From Mycolicibacterium sp. CR10 (GTDB lineage: Bacteria; Actinomycetota; Actinomycetes; Mycobacteriales; Mycobacteriaceae), in the NCBI RefSeq assembly GCF_005222675.1, contig NZ_STGE01000004.1:1-64000 (forward strand): 64,000 nucleotides of DNA. The letters run 5' to 3'. This document shows positions 28,501-38,312 of this stretch, one piece after another (position 1 is the stretch's first letter; each line of letters begins with the position of its first letter). Below the pieces are notes generated by a model that saw only the letters and a list, made by a program, of their open reading frames with translations, had not been told where the DNA came from and did not search any database. A program made the position numbers and the translations under genes.

Positions 28501-28953
28501 CTGCAGCAGGGCTTCGACCTTGACCGAACGCGCCAGCTTGGTGTCCCGCAGCCGGTAGCGCGGACCGTCGGAGGAGTCTTCCAGGATCAGGAAGTCGGCG
28601 AAGCCGACGAATCGGCCGTCGAACATCGCGGCCTGGTAGATGACGGGCGCCCTGCGCTCGATGGCGCGCATCGTCTGCTCGGCGGCGGCCGTCAGTCCCG
28701 CCACCGTGTACTGCGGACGGCCGATGATGGTGATGTCGTCGGTGAGGCGCAGCTCGTCGAGATGGCGTTGTTCGTGTTGGTCGCCGAGTTCGGCGGTGCG
28801 GGCCAGCAGGTCGTCGTCGGTGGACACGTCGGGTCCGCGGCCGAGTCGGGCGTCGAATGAGCGCAGCAGCGCGTACTCGCAGCGCGCGGCGGCGGCGAGG
28901 TCGGAGGCGCTGTAGATGACGCGATCTTCGCCCGCGTCGGCTGCGACGAACAC
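25513..28953 (-). CDS. TM0106-type RecB-like nuclease, RNase H-like and superfamily 1 helicase fusion
   Basis: 1146-aa Rv1251c-like protein with three catalytic modules. (1) A Cas4/Dna2/AddB-like nuclease: Cys25, His60/His64, Asp120, Asp137-x-Lys139, Gln151-x3-Tyr155, then Cys222, Cys225 and Cys228, which could complete a 4Fe-4S cluster with Cys25. (2) An RNase H-like/YprB domain with DFEGD at 321-325 and YNRYD at 490-494. (3) A DNA2/UPF1-like helicase with Walker A GPPGTGKT at 773-780, a VVEEAGQ Walker B and a conserved C-terminal VDKFQGQQ. It probably acts in DNA repair or processing, but no precise role is known. GTG start. Confidence 0.92.
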   Translation of the reverse strand: MFVAADAGEDRVIYSASDLAAAARCEYALLRSFDARLGRGPDVSTDDDLLARTAELGDQHEQRHLDELRLTDDITIIGRPQYTVAGLTAAAEQTMRAIERRAPVIYQAAMFDGRFVGFADFLILEDSSDGPRYRLRDTKLARSVKVEALLQLAAYAETLATAGVPVAPEVDLILGDGTAASYPIDELLPVYRPRRRALQRLLDAHLAGGAAVSWEDDEIRACFRCSECEVQVRAHDDLLLVAGMRVSQRARLIDAGITTRHDLARHRGPVPELSKRTVASLTAQARLQVTDRADCMPPYEVIDAQPLMVLPDADKGDLFFDFEGDPLWTVDGHEWGLEYLWGVLTVKGDFHPFWAHDRAEERQALTDFLAMVSTRRRRHPGMHIYHYAAYEKSTLLRLAGRYGVGESQVDALLREGVLVDLYPLVRKSIRVGTENYSIKSLEPLYMGNELRSGEVTTATASITEYARYCALRESGRVDDAATVLKEIEDYNRYDCRSTRRLRDWLVARAIDEGVPPRGPVPVTGGGAPAIAADPPDQVEKKLLKFAGDSVEARTPEQTAVAMFAAAKGFHKRENKPFWWGHFDRVNNPVDEWSDSSGVFIAEDHEIVADWHQPPRARKPQRHVRLFGEIASGDLSPDMYALYDPPTPSGLSDDPDRRGFGRVTVLECDNPAAPTEVVICERPPKNGDVFDRLPFALTPDAPFNTKPLQDAIARCASSVADGLPTLPADAVTDILLRQAPRTVSGTPLPRNGNDVTDIGAALLDLDSSYLAVHGPPGTGKTFTCAQVIATLVNAHGWRIGVVAQAHAVVENLFAGVISAGVAGTQVGKKLQTASAGWTELGKDDYAGFIAQPGGCVVGGTAWDFANDNRIPAGSLDLLVVEEAGQFSLANTIAVSGAARNLLLLGDPQQLPQVSQGTHPEPVDGSALDWLVDGHNTLPPERGYFLDLSYRMHPDVCCAVSRLSYDGRLHSQEAVTAARRLDGVAPGVRALVVDHDGNATESPEEADAIAAAIDGLIGTAWTDEDGTRPLAQKDILVVTPYNAQVVLVRSRLDAAGLTDVRAGTVDKFQGQQAPVVFVSMTASSIGDVPRGIAFLLNRNRLNVAVSRAKYLAVIVRSAELTEYLPGTPDRLVELGAFLALGPCDTPAG

Positions 28954-29012
28954 GCCGCCACTGTAGGCGAATCCACCGACACCCCTCAGCGCCGTGGAAC
29001 AGCCTCATCGGC

Positions 29013-29074
29013 CGCGAAATATCATTCCGGGTTGTGAATTGGGCCGCGCCAACGACCCGGAATGATATTTCGCG
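29013..29074. repeat. Family A intergenic hairpin, copy 2 (perfect arms)
   Basis: A perfect 20-bp inverted repeat: arms 29013-29032 and 29055-29074, loop 22 nt. The arm core is GAAATATCATTCC, where the other clear copies have GAAATGGCATTCC; the right arm changes to match. It lies 5 nt beyond the stop codon of lprE and upstream of the nuclease/helicase start, both on the minus strand. Likely an end-of-transcript structure for lprE. Confidence 0.85.
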
Positions 29075-29079
29075 GGAAC

Positions 29080-29667
29080 TCAGCCGGGCGTGTTGCCGAT
29101 CAGTTCGACACCGCTGCCGTTCCAGCGGAACTTCACCACACTGTCCAGCCCCGGCACGCCGCCGGAGTACTTGAGTGCGACGGTGTCGCCGGTGGTCCCA
29201 ATGCCGTCGAGGCCGTTGAAGCCGTACGTGTCGGGCACCCCGGTCGGGATGAACTTTCCCCGGTGGAACAGCAGCGCGCGGGTGTTGGGATTTTCGGAGT
29301 TCGTGTTAGCCTTGATGATCACCGCCGACAGCTGCGCGCACTCGTTGTAGTTGCCCGCAAGCGGCTCGGGATTCCAAGCCTGATTGCTCCGCGGGTCGCG
29401 GGGCAGCGCGGACACCGCCTTGACGATTTCCGGTGCGGCCAGGTCCGTCGCGCACGGATCGACGGGCCCCGAAGGATCAGGTGTTTCGCCGACGACCGGC
29501 GGCGCGGCAGGCGCCTGGGAAGGCGCAGGTGCCGCGGTCGGTCCGGGGGTTTTGGACGCCGTCGAGTCGCCCGAACCGCAGCCGGTAACGGTCAGCGCGA
29601 CGACGCTGATCGGGATGCCGATGGCCACCGCCCATTTCACAACTGCGCACCGTACCGCCACCGTCAT
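29080..29667 (-). CDS. lprE: LprE-like lipoprotein
   Basis: 195-aa lipoprotein. The signal peptide ends in a lipobox-like VTGC at about residue 31 and is followed by a Ser/Thr/Pro/Ala-rich spacer (about 32-65). The mature domain contains two Cys (PCATD and NECAQ) that probably pair. M. tuberculosis lprE (Rv1252c) is at the same place with the same orientation relative to deaD. ATG 29667 gives a normal signal peptide. Molecular function unknown. Confidence 0.85.
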   Translation of the reverse strand: MTVAVRCAVVKWAVAIGIPISVVALTVTGCGSGDSTASKTPGPTAAPAPSQAPAAPPVVGETPDPSGPVDPCATDLAAPEIVKAVSALPRDPRSNQAWNPEPLAGNYNECAQLSAVIIKANTNSENPNTRALLFHRGKFIPTGVPDTYGFNGLDGIGTTGDTVALKYSGGVPGLDSVVKFRWNGSGVELIGNTPG

Positions 29668-29727
29668 CGGCGTGCTGTAAGGCGCGCGGCGGGAAAGACC
29701 CGCGACTGGCACTAGACTGCGACCTCG

Positions 29728-31419
29728 ATGACGTCTTCGAATACGGAGTCCGACACCGTCGAGATGCCCGGCGACCTGAGCTTTGCTGACCTGCAGATAC
29801 ACCCCGCGGTGCTGCAGGCCGTTGCCGATGTCGGATACGAGTCGCCCTCGCCCATCCAGGCCGCGACCATCCCGGCCATGCTGGCGGGCTCCGACGTGGT
29901 GGGCCTCGCGCAGACCGGAACCGGCAAGACCGCGGCCTTCGCGATCCCGATCCTGTCGAAGATCGACACCGCCAGCCGGACCACCCAGGCGTTGGTCCTG
30001 GCGCCGACCCGGGAGCTCGCACTGCAGGTCGCGGAGGCATTCAGCCGCTATGGCGCGCATCTGTCCGTGAACGTGCTGCCGATCTACGGCGGATCTCCGT
30101 ACGGACCCCAGATGGCCGGGCTCAAGCGTGGCGCCCAGGTCGTCGTCGGCACCCCGGGCCGGGTTATCGACCACCTCGAGAAGCGCACCCTCGACCTGTC
30201 GCACCTGGACTACCTGGTGCTCGACGAGGCCGACGAGATGCTGCAGATGGGCTTCGCCGAGGACGTCGAACGGATCCTCGAAGGCACGCCCGAATACAAG
30301 CAGGTCGCGCTGTTCTCGGCGACCATGCCGCCGGCGATCCGCAAGATCACCAACAAGTACCTGCACGACCCGGTCCAGGTGAAGGTCGAATCCAAGACCG
30401 CGACCGCCGACAACATCTCGCAGCGCTACATCCAGGTCTCCGGACATCGGAAGATGGACGCGCTCACCCGCCTTCTCGAGGTCGAGCCGTTCGAGGCGAT
30501 GATCGTGTTCGTCCGCACCAAGCAGGCCACCGAAGAGGTCGCCGAGAAGTTGCGCGCCCGCGGGTTCTCCGCGGCGGCCATCAACGGAGACATCGCCCAG
30601 GCCCAGCGCGAGCGCACCATCGCCTCCCTCAAGGACGGCAAGCTCGACATCCTGATCGCCACCGACGTCGCTGCGCGCGGGCTGGACGTGGAGCGCATCT
30701 CGCACGTGCTGAACTACGACATCCCGCACGACCCCGAGTCCTACGTGCACCGCATCGGACGCACCGGCCGGGCGGGGCGTTCGGGTACGGCGTTGCTGTT
30801 CATCACGCCGCGGGAGCGCCATCTGCTGAACTCGATCGAGCGGGTCACCCGGCAGAAGCTGATCGAATCTCAGTTGCCGACGGTGGACGACGTCAACGCC
30901 CAGCGCGTCGAGAAGTTCCGCGACTCGATCACTACGGCGCTGGCCGCACCGGGTTTCGACCTGTTCCGCAAGCTGGTCGAAGGGTACGAACGCGACCACG
31001 ACGTCTCGATGGCCGATATCGCGGCCGCGCTGGCGCTGCAGAGCCGCGACGGTGCCGAGTTCCTGATGACGGAGCCGCCGCCGGAGAAGCGCAAGGAGCG
31101 GGCCGACCGCCCGGCGCGCGACGACGGCCCGCCACGCAAACGCCGCGAGGTCCGCACCGATCTCGCCACCTACCGGATCGCGGTCGGCAAACGGCACAAG
31201 GTGATGCCGGGCGCGATCGTGGGTGCCATCGCGAACGAGGGCGGGCTGCACCGCAGCGACTTCGGGCACATCTCCATCAAGGTGGACCATTCGACGGTGG
31301 AACTGCCCGCGAAGCTGTCCCGGGAGACCCTGAAGAAGCTGGAGAGCACCAGGATTCAGGGACAGCTGATCCATCTCGAACCCGATCGCGGGCCCAAGGG
31401 GCACCGCAAGACCCACTGA
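29728..31419 (+). CDS. deaD: DEAD-box RNA helicase (DeaD/CsdA)
   Basis: 563-aa ATP-dependent RNA helicase, Rv1253-like. All core motifs are visible: Q-motif near 38-45, AQTGTGKT at 61-68, PTRELA, GTPGR, DEAD at 166-169, SAT, and HRIGRTGRAGRSG. A basic linker (about 450-475) precedes a DbpA-type RNA-binding domain. It remodels RNA structure in ribosome assembly and cold response, and is a degradosome partner in related species. Divergent from lprE with 60 nt between starts. Confidence 0.96.
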   Translation: MTSSNTESDTVEMPGDLSFADLQIHPAVLQAVADVGYESPSPIQAATIPAMLAGSDVVGLAQTGTGKTAAFAIPILSKIDTASRTTQALVLAPTRELALQVAEAFSRYGAHLSVNVLPIYGGSPYGPQMAGLKRGAQVVVGTPGRVIDHLEKRTLDLSHLDYLVLDEADEMLQMGFAEDVERILEGTPEYKQVALFSATMPPAIRKITNKYLHDPVQVKVESKTATADNISQRYIQVSGHRKMDALTRLLEVEPFEAMIVFVRTKQATEEVAEKLRARGFSAAAINGDIAQAQRERTIASLKDGKLDILIATDVAARGLDVERISHVLNYDIPHDPESYVHRIGRTGRAGRSGTALLFITPRERHLLNSIERVTRQKLIESQLPTVDDVNAQRVEKFRDSITTALAAPGFDLFRKLVEGYERDHDVSMADIAAALALQSRDGAEFLMTEPPPEKRKERADRPARDDGPPRKRREVRTDLATYRIAVGKRHKVMPGAIVGAIANEGGLHRSDFGHISIKVDHSTVELPAKLSRETLKKLESTRIQGQLIHLEPDRGPKGHRKTH

Positions 31420-31432
31420 GGCGCTGGTTCAT

Positions 31433-32581
31433 GTGACCGCGCCCAAGCGGCTCGAAGAGCAGGGTGGCCTGGAGTCGATCACGGCTGCCGGGCGTATCGG
31501 CTCGCTCACCGGGATCCGCGCCGTCGCAGCGCTTCTGGTGGTGCTGACGCACGCCGCGTACACGACGGGCAAGTATCCGCAGGGCTACGTGGGGTTGGTG
31601 TACTCGCGGATGGAGATCGGCGTGCCGATCTTCTTCGTGCTGTCGGGCTTCCTGTTGTTCGCACCCTGGGTGAACGCTGCCGCCCGGGGCGCACCACCGC
31701 CGTCCCTGCGTCGCTACGCCTGGCATCGGGTGCGCCGCATCATGCCCGCCTACGCCGTCACCGTTATCGCGGCTTACCTGCTGTACCACTTTCGGTCGGC
31801 GGGACCCAACCCCGGGCATACCTGGGAGGGCTTGTTCCGCAACCTCACGCTGACTCAGATCTATACCGACAACTATCTGTATTCGTTTCTGCACCAAGGT
31901 CTTACCCAGATGTGGAGCCTCGCGGTCGAGGTCGGTTTCTACATCACGCTTCCGCTGATGGCCTACCTGCTGCTGGTGCTGCTGTGCCGACGGCGGTGGC
32001 GCCCCGGCCTCCTGCTGGCCGGGTTGGCCGGGCTGGCGATGGTGTCGCCGGCGTGGCTGATCCTGGTGCACACCACCGATTTTCTGCCCGACGGTTCGCG
32101 GCTGTGGCTGCCGGGCTATCTGGCGTGGTTCGTCGGCGGAATGCTGTTGGCGGCGCTGCAACCGTTGGGGGTGCGGGCCTATGCGATGGCCTGCGTGCCG
32201 TTGGCGATCGTCAGCTACTTCATCGTGGCCACCCCGATCGGCGGCGAGCCCACGACCTCACCGGCCGAGCTGCGCGAGGCGCTGATCAAGACCGCCTTCT
32301 ACGCGGTGATCGCCACCCTGCTGGTGGCGCCGTTGGCGCTGAATGGGCACCCGGGGACGCAGGGTCTGTACACGCGGATGCTGGCTAGTCGTCCGATGGT
32401 GTTCCTCGGGGAGATCTCCTACGAGATCTTTCTGATCCACCTGATCGTCATGGAGCTGGTGATGGTGGAGATCGTGCACTACCCCATCTACACGGGGTCG
32501 GCCGCGGTGTTGTTCGTCGGGACGCTGGTGCTGACGATCCCGCTGGCCTGGCTGTTGCACCGGTTCACGCGGGTGAGGTGA
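31433..32581 (+). CDS. Acyltransferase 3 family membrane protein
   Basis: 382-aa multi-pass membrane acyltransferase (Rv1254 type, OafA/YrhL-like). About ten hydrophobic helices; the N-terminal LTGIRAVAALLVVLTH includes the conserved His of the family, and the FFVLSGFLLF motif follows. Such enzymes acylate cell-surface glycans, glycolipids or antibiotics in the membrane; the substrate cannot be inferred. GTG start 13 nt after deaD, so it is probably read with it. Confidence 0.88.
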   Translation: MTAPKRLEEQGGLESITAAGRIGSLTGIRAVAALLVVLTHAAYTTGKYPQGYVGLVYSRMEIGVPIFFVLSGFLLFAPWVNAAARGAPPPSLRRYAWHRVRRIMPAYAVTVIAAYLLYHFRSAGPNPGHTWEGLFRNLTLTQIYTDNYLYSFLHQGLTQMWSLAVEVGFYITLPLMAYLLLVLLCRRRWRPGLLLAGLAGLAMVSPAWLILVHTTDFLPDGSRLWLPGYLAWFVGGMLLAALQPLGVRAYAMACVPLAIVSYFIVATPIGGEPTTSPAELREALIKTAFYAVIATLLVAPLALNGHPGTQGLYTRMLASRPMVFLGEISYEIFLIHLIVMELVMVEIVHYPIYTGSAAVLFVGTLVLTIPLAWLLHRFTRVR

Positions 32582-32605
32582 GCAACCCCGCTCAGAACGA
32601 TGCAG

Positions 32606-32624
32606 TTAGGTTACGCTGGCCTAA
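32606..32624. promoter_or_regulatory. IdeR-like iron box
   Basis: TTAGGTTACGCTGGCCTAA matches the mycobacterial IdeR consensus (TTAGGTTAGGCTAACCTAA) at 16 of 19 positions, with intact outer half-sites. It ends 35 nt before the start codon of the siderophore-interacting protein gene, the usual place for an iron-dependent repressor site. Iron-replete repression of that gene is the expected outcome. Confidence 0.85.
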
Positions 32625-32659
32625 GTAATTTGAGGGACTGATCTCGGGATCGAGGGGCC

Positions 32660-33376
32660 ATGCCGGACACCAAGCCGTCGCGCGGATTCGCCGGCGCGGT
32701 TCTCAAGCTGATGCGCGCGGGCGACTACGAAATGACGGTGACGGCGACGACCCAGGTCAGCTCCCATTACCTGCGACTGAGCTTCGCGGCGGGCGGTCTG
32801 CTGGCCGACCGATCGCTGCATCCGACCATGTGGGTCCGGATGTGGTTCTCCGACGGGGACAAGCTCCATCAGCGCGGCTACACGCTGGTCAACCCGGATC
32901 CGGCGAACGACACCCTGGACATCGAGTTCGCGCTGCATGACGGCGTCGCATCCCGGTGGGCGCAACAGGCAGGGCCCGGTGACACCATCGAAGTCACGGT
33001 GCTCGGCAGTAACTTCGGTCTTCCCGAGCCGCGCCCGGCGGGGTACGTCATCGTCGGCGACACAGCGTCGCTGCCCGCGATCAATTCCCTGCTGGCCGCG
33101 ATCGGTGACGCACCGGCGCGGGTCTTTCTCGAGGCCGCGCACGACGACGACAAGCAGCTGCCCGTTGCGCGCGCAGCCGACGTGACGTGGGTGGACCGCA
33201 AGAACGCAGGGGAGTCTCTCGTGCAGGCCGTGCAGTCGGCGGCGTTCGACGCTGGAGACCATTTCGGCTGGGTGGCCTGCGACAACCGCACCACGCGCGC
33301 GGTCGCCAAGGTGCTTCGCGAGGACTACAAGATCAATCGCAAATCGGTCAAGGCCCAGGCCTACTGGGTGGCCTGA
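32660..33376 (+). CDS. Siderophore-interacting protein (FAD-dependent ferric reductase)
   Basis: 238-aa SIP/ViuB-family protein. An FAD-binding beta-barrel (about 20-120) carries the flavin motif RGYTLV, and a NAD(P)H-binding half follows (SIP domain, about 125-235). It should reduce ferric siderophore in the cytosol to release iron. ATG 32660 follows a GAGGGG ribosome site. The upstream IdeR box supports an iron role. Its last 16 nt overlap the convergent TetR gene. M. tuberculosis has no such gene at this point. Confidence 0.9.
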   Translation: MPDTKPSRGFAGAVLKLMRAGDYEMTVTATTQVSSHYLRLSFAAGGLLADRSLHPTMWVRMWFSDGDKLHQRGYTLVNPDPANDTLDIEFALHDGVASRWAQQAGPGDTIEVTVLGSNFGLPEPRPAGYVIVGDTASLPAINSLLAAIGDAPARVFLEAAHDDDKQLPVARAADVTWVDRKNAGESLVQAVQSAAFDAGDHFGWVACDNRTTRAVAKVLREDYKINRKSVKAQAYWVA

Positions 33377-33942
33377 CGGCTCGGCAGCACGATTGGCGCG
33401 ACGAACTCCTCGAGCATCGCCCGCTCGTCGGCCTCGTCGTGACCGGGAAACAGCATCAGGGACGTCATCACGCGCACCAACCAGCGTGCCCGGTGCTCGA
33501 CCAGGTGCCGCTCGTCGGGGCCCAGCGAGATCACGAACGCCTCGGTGAGCGCCCTGATGACTTCCGACTCCTCGGCCATCGCCGCGCCGATCGGGCGCTG
33601 CGTGGTCGCGAACCACGATGAGAGAGCTGGGCTTTCGCGAACATTGCGCAGCGACGAGAGCATGCCCTCGATCAACCGTTCCCGCGGGTCCACCACAGAC
33701 GTGATCTGGTCGGTCATCTCGCGGTAGAGCCGGTAGCTCTCCCGGTGCACATAGGCGGTGTACAGCGCGTCGCGATTCTCGAAGTAGCGATAGAGCGTGG
33801 CGCGTGAACATCCTGCGGCCGAGGCGATCTCGTGCATGCCCACGGTGGCGGCCTCCTGCTGCGCGAACAGCTCGCCCGCCGCGTCCAGGATGCGGTCGGC
33901 GGCCACTTCGGTGCGCCGCTCCGCCAGCCAGTCGCCCGCCAT
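33361..33942 (-). CDS. TetR-family transcriptional regulator
   Basis: 193-aa Rv1255c-like repressor. The N-terminal HTH spans about 15-60, with GMHEIASAAGCSRATLYRYFENRDAL interrupted here by no gaps (helices 2-3 include SRATLYRYF). The ligand domain is helical and not informative. Its start overlaps the stop of cyp130 by 1 nt, so the regulator follows the P450 in one transcript and probably controls it. Confidence 0.9.
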   Translation of the reverse strand: MAGDWLAERRTEVAADRILDAAGELFAQQEAATVGMHEIASAAGCSRATLYRYFENRDALYTAYVHRESYRLYREMTDQITSVVDPRERLIEGMLSSLRNVRESPALSSWFATTQRPIGAAMAEESEVIRALTEAFVISLGPDERHLVEHRARWLVRVMTSLMLFPGHDEADERAMLEEFVAPIVLPSRQATQ

Positions 33943-35195
33943 CAGGTCGTCACCGTGAAGGGCACCGACAACGGTCGTCGCACGTAACTACCACCGGCCC
34001 AGACGATTCCGGATTCGTCCACCTCGAAATCGGGGATCCGAGCAAGCAACTCGGTGAGCGCCACCCGCGACTGCATCCTGGCCGCCGCGGCGCCCAGACA
34101 GTGGTGCGCTCCGTGGCTGAACGTCAGGATGTTGCGTGGCTTGCGGGTGACGTCGAGCTCGCCTGCGTTGTCGCCGTACTGACGCTCGTCGCGGTTCCCC
34201 GAGCCGTAGAGCAACATCGCCCGGCGTCCTTCGGGAATCGTGACGTCGCCGATCGTCACGTCGCGGGTCACGGTGCGGCCCAACATCTGCACCGGCGATG
34301 TCAGCCGCAACAGTTCGTCGACAGCGTCGGGGATCAGCTCGGGTTGCGCCGCCAGCAGGCGTCGTTGGTCGGGTCGCTGATGTAGTAGCTGCACCGAGCC
34401 TCCGAGCATGCCGGTGGTGGTGTCGTTGCCGCCTGTGACCATCGTGAACGTGAACGCCAGGATCGACAGCACCCCCGCGATGTCACCGTCGGCGCCGACG
34501 CCCGCGGCCACCAGGTGCGAGACAGTATCGTCTTCAGGTTCGACGCGGCGCCGCTCGATCAGCGCGGTGAAGTAGGCCATCATGCCGCCGAGTGCATCCC
34601 CCAGCGTCCCGAGCGCTCCGCCGATGCCGCCCTCGGCGGTGCTGGCCGCCACGATCGCTTCGGTCCAGCCGTCGAACTGGCCGCGGTCCTCCTCGGGCAC
34701 GCCGAGGTAGTGCGCGACCACCATCGACGGCAGCGGCTTGAACAGCTCGGCCACGATGTCTCCGCCGCCGTCGGCCCGGATGCGCTCGACTCTTTCGATT
34801 ACGTACTCGCGGACCTTGGGTTCGACCGCTTCCACCTGCCGGGGAGTGAACCCGCGGGACACGAGCTTGCGGAATTCGGTGTGCACGGGTGGGTCCTGCA
34901 TGACCATCGGCGGATTGTCCGCGAGCCCGATGAGCTCCAGTTCGCCGTAGTTGACGGTCAGGCCCTGAGCCGACGAGAAGGTCTGGTGGTCCCGCGCCGC
35001 GGCCCAGATGTCGGCGTGCCGGGACAGCACGTAGTAGTCCCCGGGTTCGACGGCGCCGTCCCTGTCCTCGGGAACCACGTGGTGCACCGGATCGTGATCG
35101 CGCAGCGCCCGGTACATCGGCCAGGGGTCAGCCCAGGTGGTGGCGTCGGCCAGCCGGAACTGCGCGGGCGAGTCCTGAGACAGAATCGCGGTCAT
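33942..35195 (-). CDS. cyp130: Cytochrome P450, CYP130 family
   Basis: 417-aa P450 at the position of Rv1256c. The heme-ligand motif FSHGAHHCLG, the I-helix GGNDTTTG and the ExxR helix region are present. It needs ferredoxin and reductase partners, not encoded here. Substrate unknown; M. tuberculosis CYP130 binds azoles and aryl amines. First gene of a two-gene unit with the TetR regulator. Confidence 0.93.
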   Translation of the reverse strand: MTAILSQDSPAQFRLADATTWADPWPMYRALRDHDPVHHVVPEDRDGAVEPGDYYVLSRHADIWAAARDHQTFSSAQGLTVNYGELELIGLADNPPMVMQDPPVHTEFRKLVSRGFTPRQVEAVEPKVREYVIERVERIRADGGGDIVAELFKPLPSMVVAHYLGVPEEDRGQFDGWTEAIVAASTAEGGIGGALGTLGDALGGMMAYFTALIERRRVEPEDDTVSHLVAAGVGADGDIAGVLSILAFTFTMVTGGNDTTTGMLGGSVQLLHQRPDQRRLLAAQPELIPDAVDELLRLTSPVQMLGRTVTRDVTIGDVTIPEGRRAMLLYGSGNRDERQYGDNAGELDVTRKPRNILTFSHGAHHCLGAAAARMQSRVALTELLARIPDFEVDESGIVWAGGSYVRRPLSVPFTVTT

Positions 35196-35240
35196 GTCTT
35201 ATGGGTACGACAGTGGCACTACCTGTGTCAATAGATGGTG

Positions 35241-36608
<1,368 letters not shown>

Positions 36609-36638
36609 CTCTCGATGCTACGAGGTGCCCGATGTCCG

Positions 36639-38312
36639 TCACGGCACCATCCAGGACAACACGGGTGACGCCTGAAGCCCGGACAGGATGCACAAAAAGA
36701 CCAGGAACCCGAGGCTCCACAGGATGACTCGGCGGAAGATGTCGCCTTCCTTGCCGTCGAGACCGACCGCGGCGGCCGCGATGGCGAGGTTCTGTGGCGA
36801 GATCATCTTGCCCAGCACGCCACCGGAACTATTGGACGCGGCCATCAGGACGTCGGACAAGCCGGCCTGGTTCGCGGCGGTGACCTGGAGCGCGCCGAAC
36901 AACGAGTTCGCCGAGGTGTCCGAGCCGGTGACCGCGACGCCGAGCCAACCCAGGATCGGCGACAGCAAGGCGAACATTCCGCCTGCCGCCGCCATCCAGG
37001 TACCGAGGGTGATCGTCTGCCCGGACATGTTCATCACGAATGCCAGCGCCAAGACCGTCATCACGGTCACTATCGCCCAGCGCAGCTGATGCAGCGTCGC
37101 CCCGTAGGCCTTCAGGGCCCGAGGTACGGACAGCCGCAGTGCGACCATCGTCAAGAGGCCGGCGATGAGCATCTGGGTGCCCGGCGTGGTGAGCAGATTG
37201 AGGGTGAACTTCGTCAGGGTCGACGGGTCGCCGTCGGCATCGACGATGTTGAGGCCGGGCCAGTTGAAGGCCATCGTGGCCTTGTCGAGCAGGCTCTTCA
37301 CCGCGGGGATCTGACAGATCACGAAGACGCCGATGATGATTCCGTACGGCGCGTACGCGCGGACGACGTCGGCCCGGGAGTCGGGTTGCTCGGGGTCATC
37401 GGTATCGCGCGCGCCGACGTCGGGAGGCGATCCGGAAGCGCCGACGTCGGGAGGTGATCCGGAAGCGCCGACGGTGACGGGCTGCTCGGTGTAGGAGTTG
37501 CGCGGTTGCCAGACCCGCACGAACCCGACGACGGCTGCTGCGGACAACAGCGCGGCGACGACGTCGGCGAGCGGCACCGACAGGAAGTTCGACGTGGCGT
37601 ACTGGGCAACCGCGAACACGAAGCCACAGACCACCGCCACCGGCCACGTCTCACGGATGCCGCGCCAGCCGTCGACGACCATGACAAGAGCCAGCGGCAC
37701 GAACAAGGCCAGGATCGGGGTCTGTCGTCCGACCATCGCGCCGAGGGTGTCCACGGGTAACTCGGTGACCTTGCCCAGCGTGATGATGGGCGTGGCCATG
37801 GCGCCGAATGCCACCGGCGCGGTATTGGCGACCAGGGCCAGCACCGCGGCCTTGATCGGCGCGAAGCCGAGGGCCATCAGCATCACCGACGTCACCGCCA
37901 CCGGGGTACCGAAACCGGCGAGTGCCTCGATCAACGCGCCGAACGAGAACGCGATGATGATGGCCTGGATCCGTTGATCGTCACTGACGGAGCTGAAGGA
38001 CCGTCGCAGAACATCGAAATGTCCTGTCTCCACTGTCATCTGGTACACCCAGATCGCGTTGATCACGATCCACAGGATCGGGAAGAAGCCGAACGCCGCG
38101 CCCTCGGTCCCCGCCAGCAAGGTCTGTCCGATCGGCATGCCGTAGACGGCCACCGCGATGACGATGCTGACGGCGAGGGAGATCACCGACGCCACCCACG
38201 CGGTCATCTTCAGCACGCCGAGAAGGACGAACAGAAGCAGGAGGGGCACGGCGGCGACCAGGGCACTCCATGCGAGTGAACCGGCGACCGGATCAAGTAC
38301 TTGCTGATACAC
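36639..38312 (-). CDS. lctP: L-lactate permease (LctP/GlcA family)
   Basis: 557-aa permease with about 13 transmembrane helices and the family segments GFGTPVAVTSVMLMALGF and SNSSGGVLGKMISPQNLAIA (each shown only in part). It imports lactate or glycolate with protons. A cytosolic loop between helices (about residues 278-320) carries a 9-residue tandem repeat. It heads a two-gene unit with the GlcD-type oxidase. M. tuberculosis lacks it at this locus. Confidence 0.93.
   Translation of the reverse strand: MYQQVLDPVAGSLAWSALVAAVPLLLLFVLLGVLKMTAWVASVISLAVSIVIAVAVYGMPIGQTLLAGTEGAAFGFFPILWIVINAIWVYQMTVETGHFDVLRRSFSSVSDDQRIQAIIIAFSFGALIEALAGFGTPVAVTSVMLMALGFAPIKAAVLALVANTAPVAFGAMATPIITLGKVTELPVDTLGAMVGRQTPILALFVPLALVMVVDGWRGIRETWPVAVVCGFVFAVAQYATSNFLSVPLADVVAALLSAAAVVGFVRVWQPRNSYTEQPVTVGASGSPPDVGASGSPPDVGARDTDDPEQPDSRADVVRAYAPYGIIIGVFVICQIPAVKSLLDKATMAFNWPGLNIVDADGDPSTLTKFTLNLLTTPGTQMLIAGLLTMVALRLSVPRALKAYGATLHQLRWAIVTVMTVLALAFVMNMSGQTITLGTWMAAAGGMFALLSPILGWLGVAVTGSDTSANSLFGALQVTAANQAGLSDVLMAASNSSGGVLGKMISPQNLAIAAAAVGLDGKEGDIFRRVILWSLGFLVFLCILSGLQASPVLSWMVP
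37411..37473 (-). repeat. 27-nt tandem repeat inside the lactate permease
   Basis: Two full 27-nt units (37411-37437 and 37438-37464, one mismatch) plus 9 nt of a third. In frame they encode the nonapeptide SGSPPDVGA repeated in a cytosolic loop. The length is a multiple of three, so copy-number change would not break the gene. Confidence 0.85.

Noticed and set aside
29668..31416. Long minus-strand extension of lprE opposite deaD
   Set aside because: It has no lipoprotein features upstream of 29667 and mirrors deaD codons.
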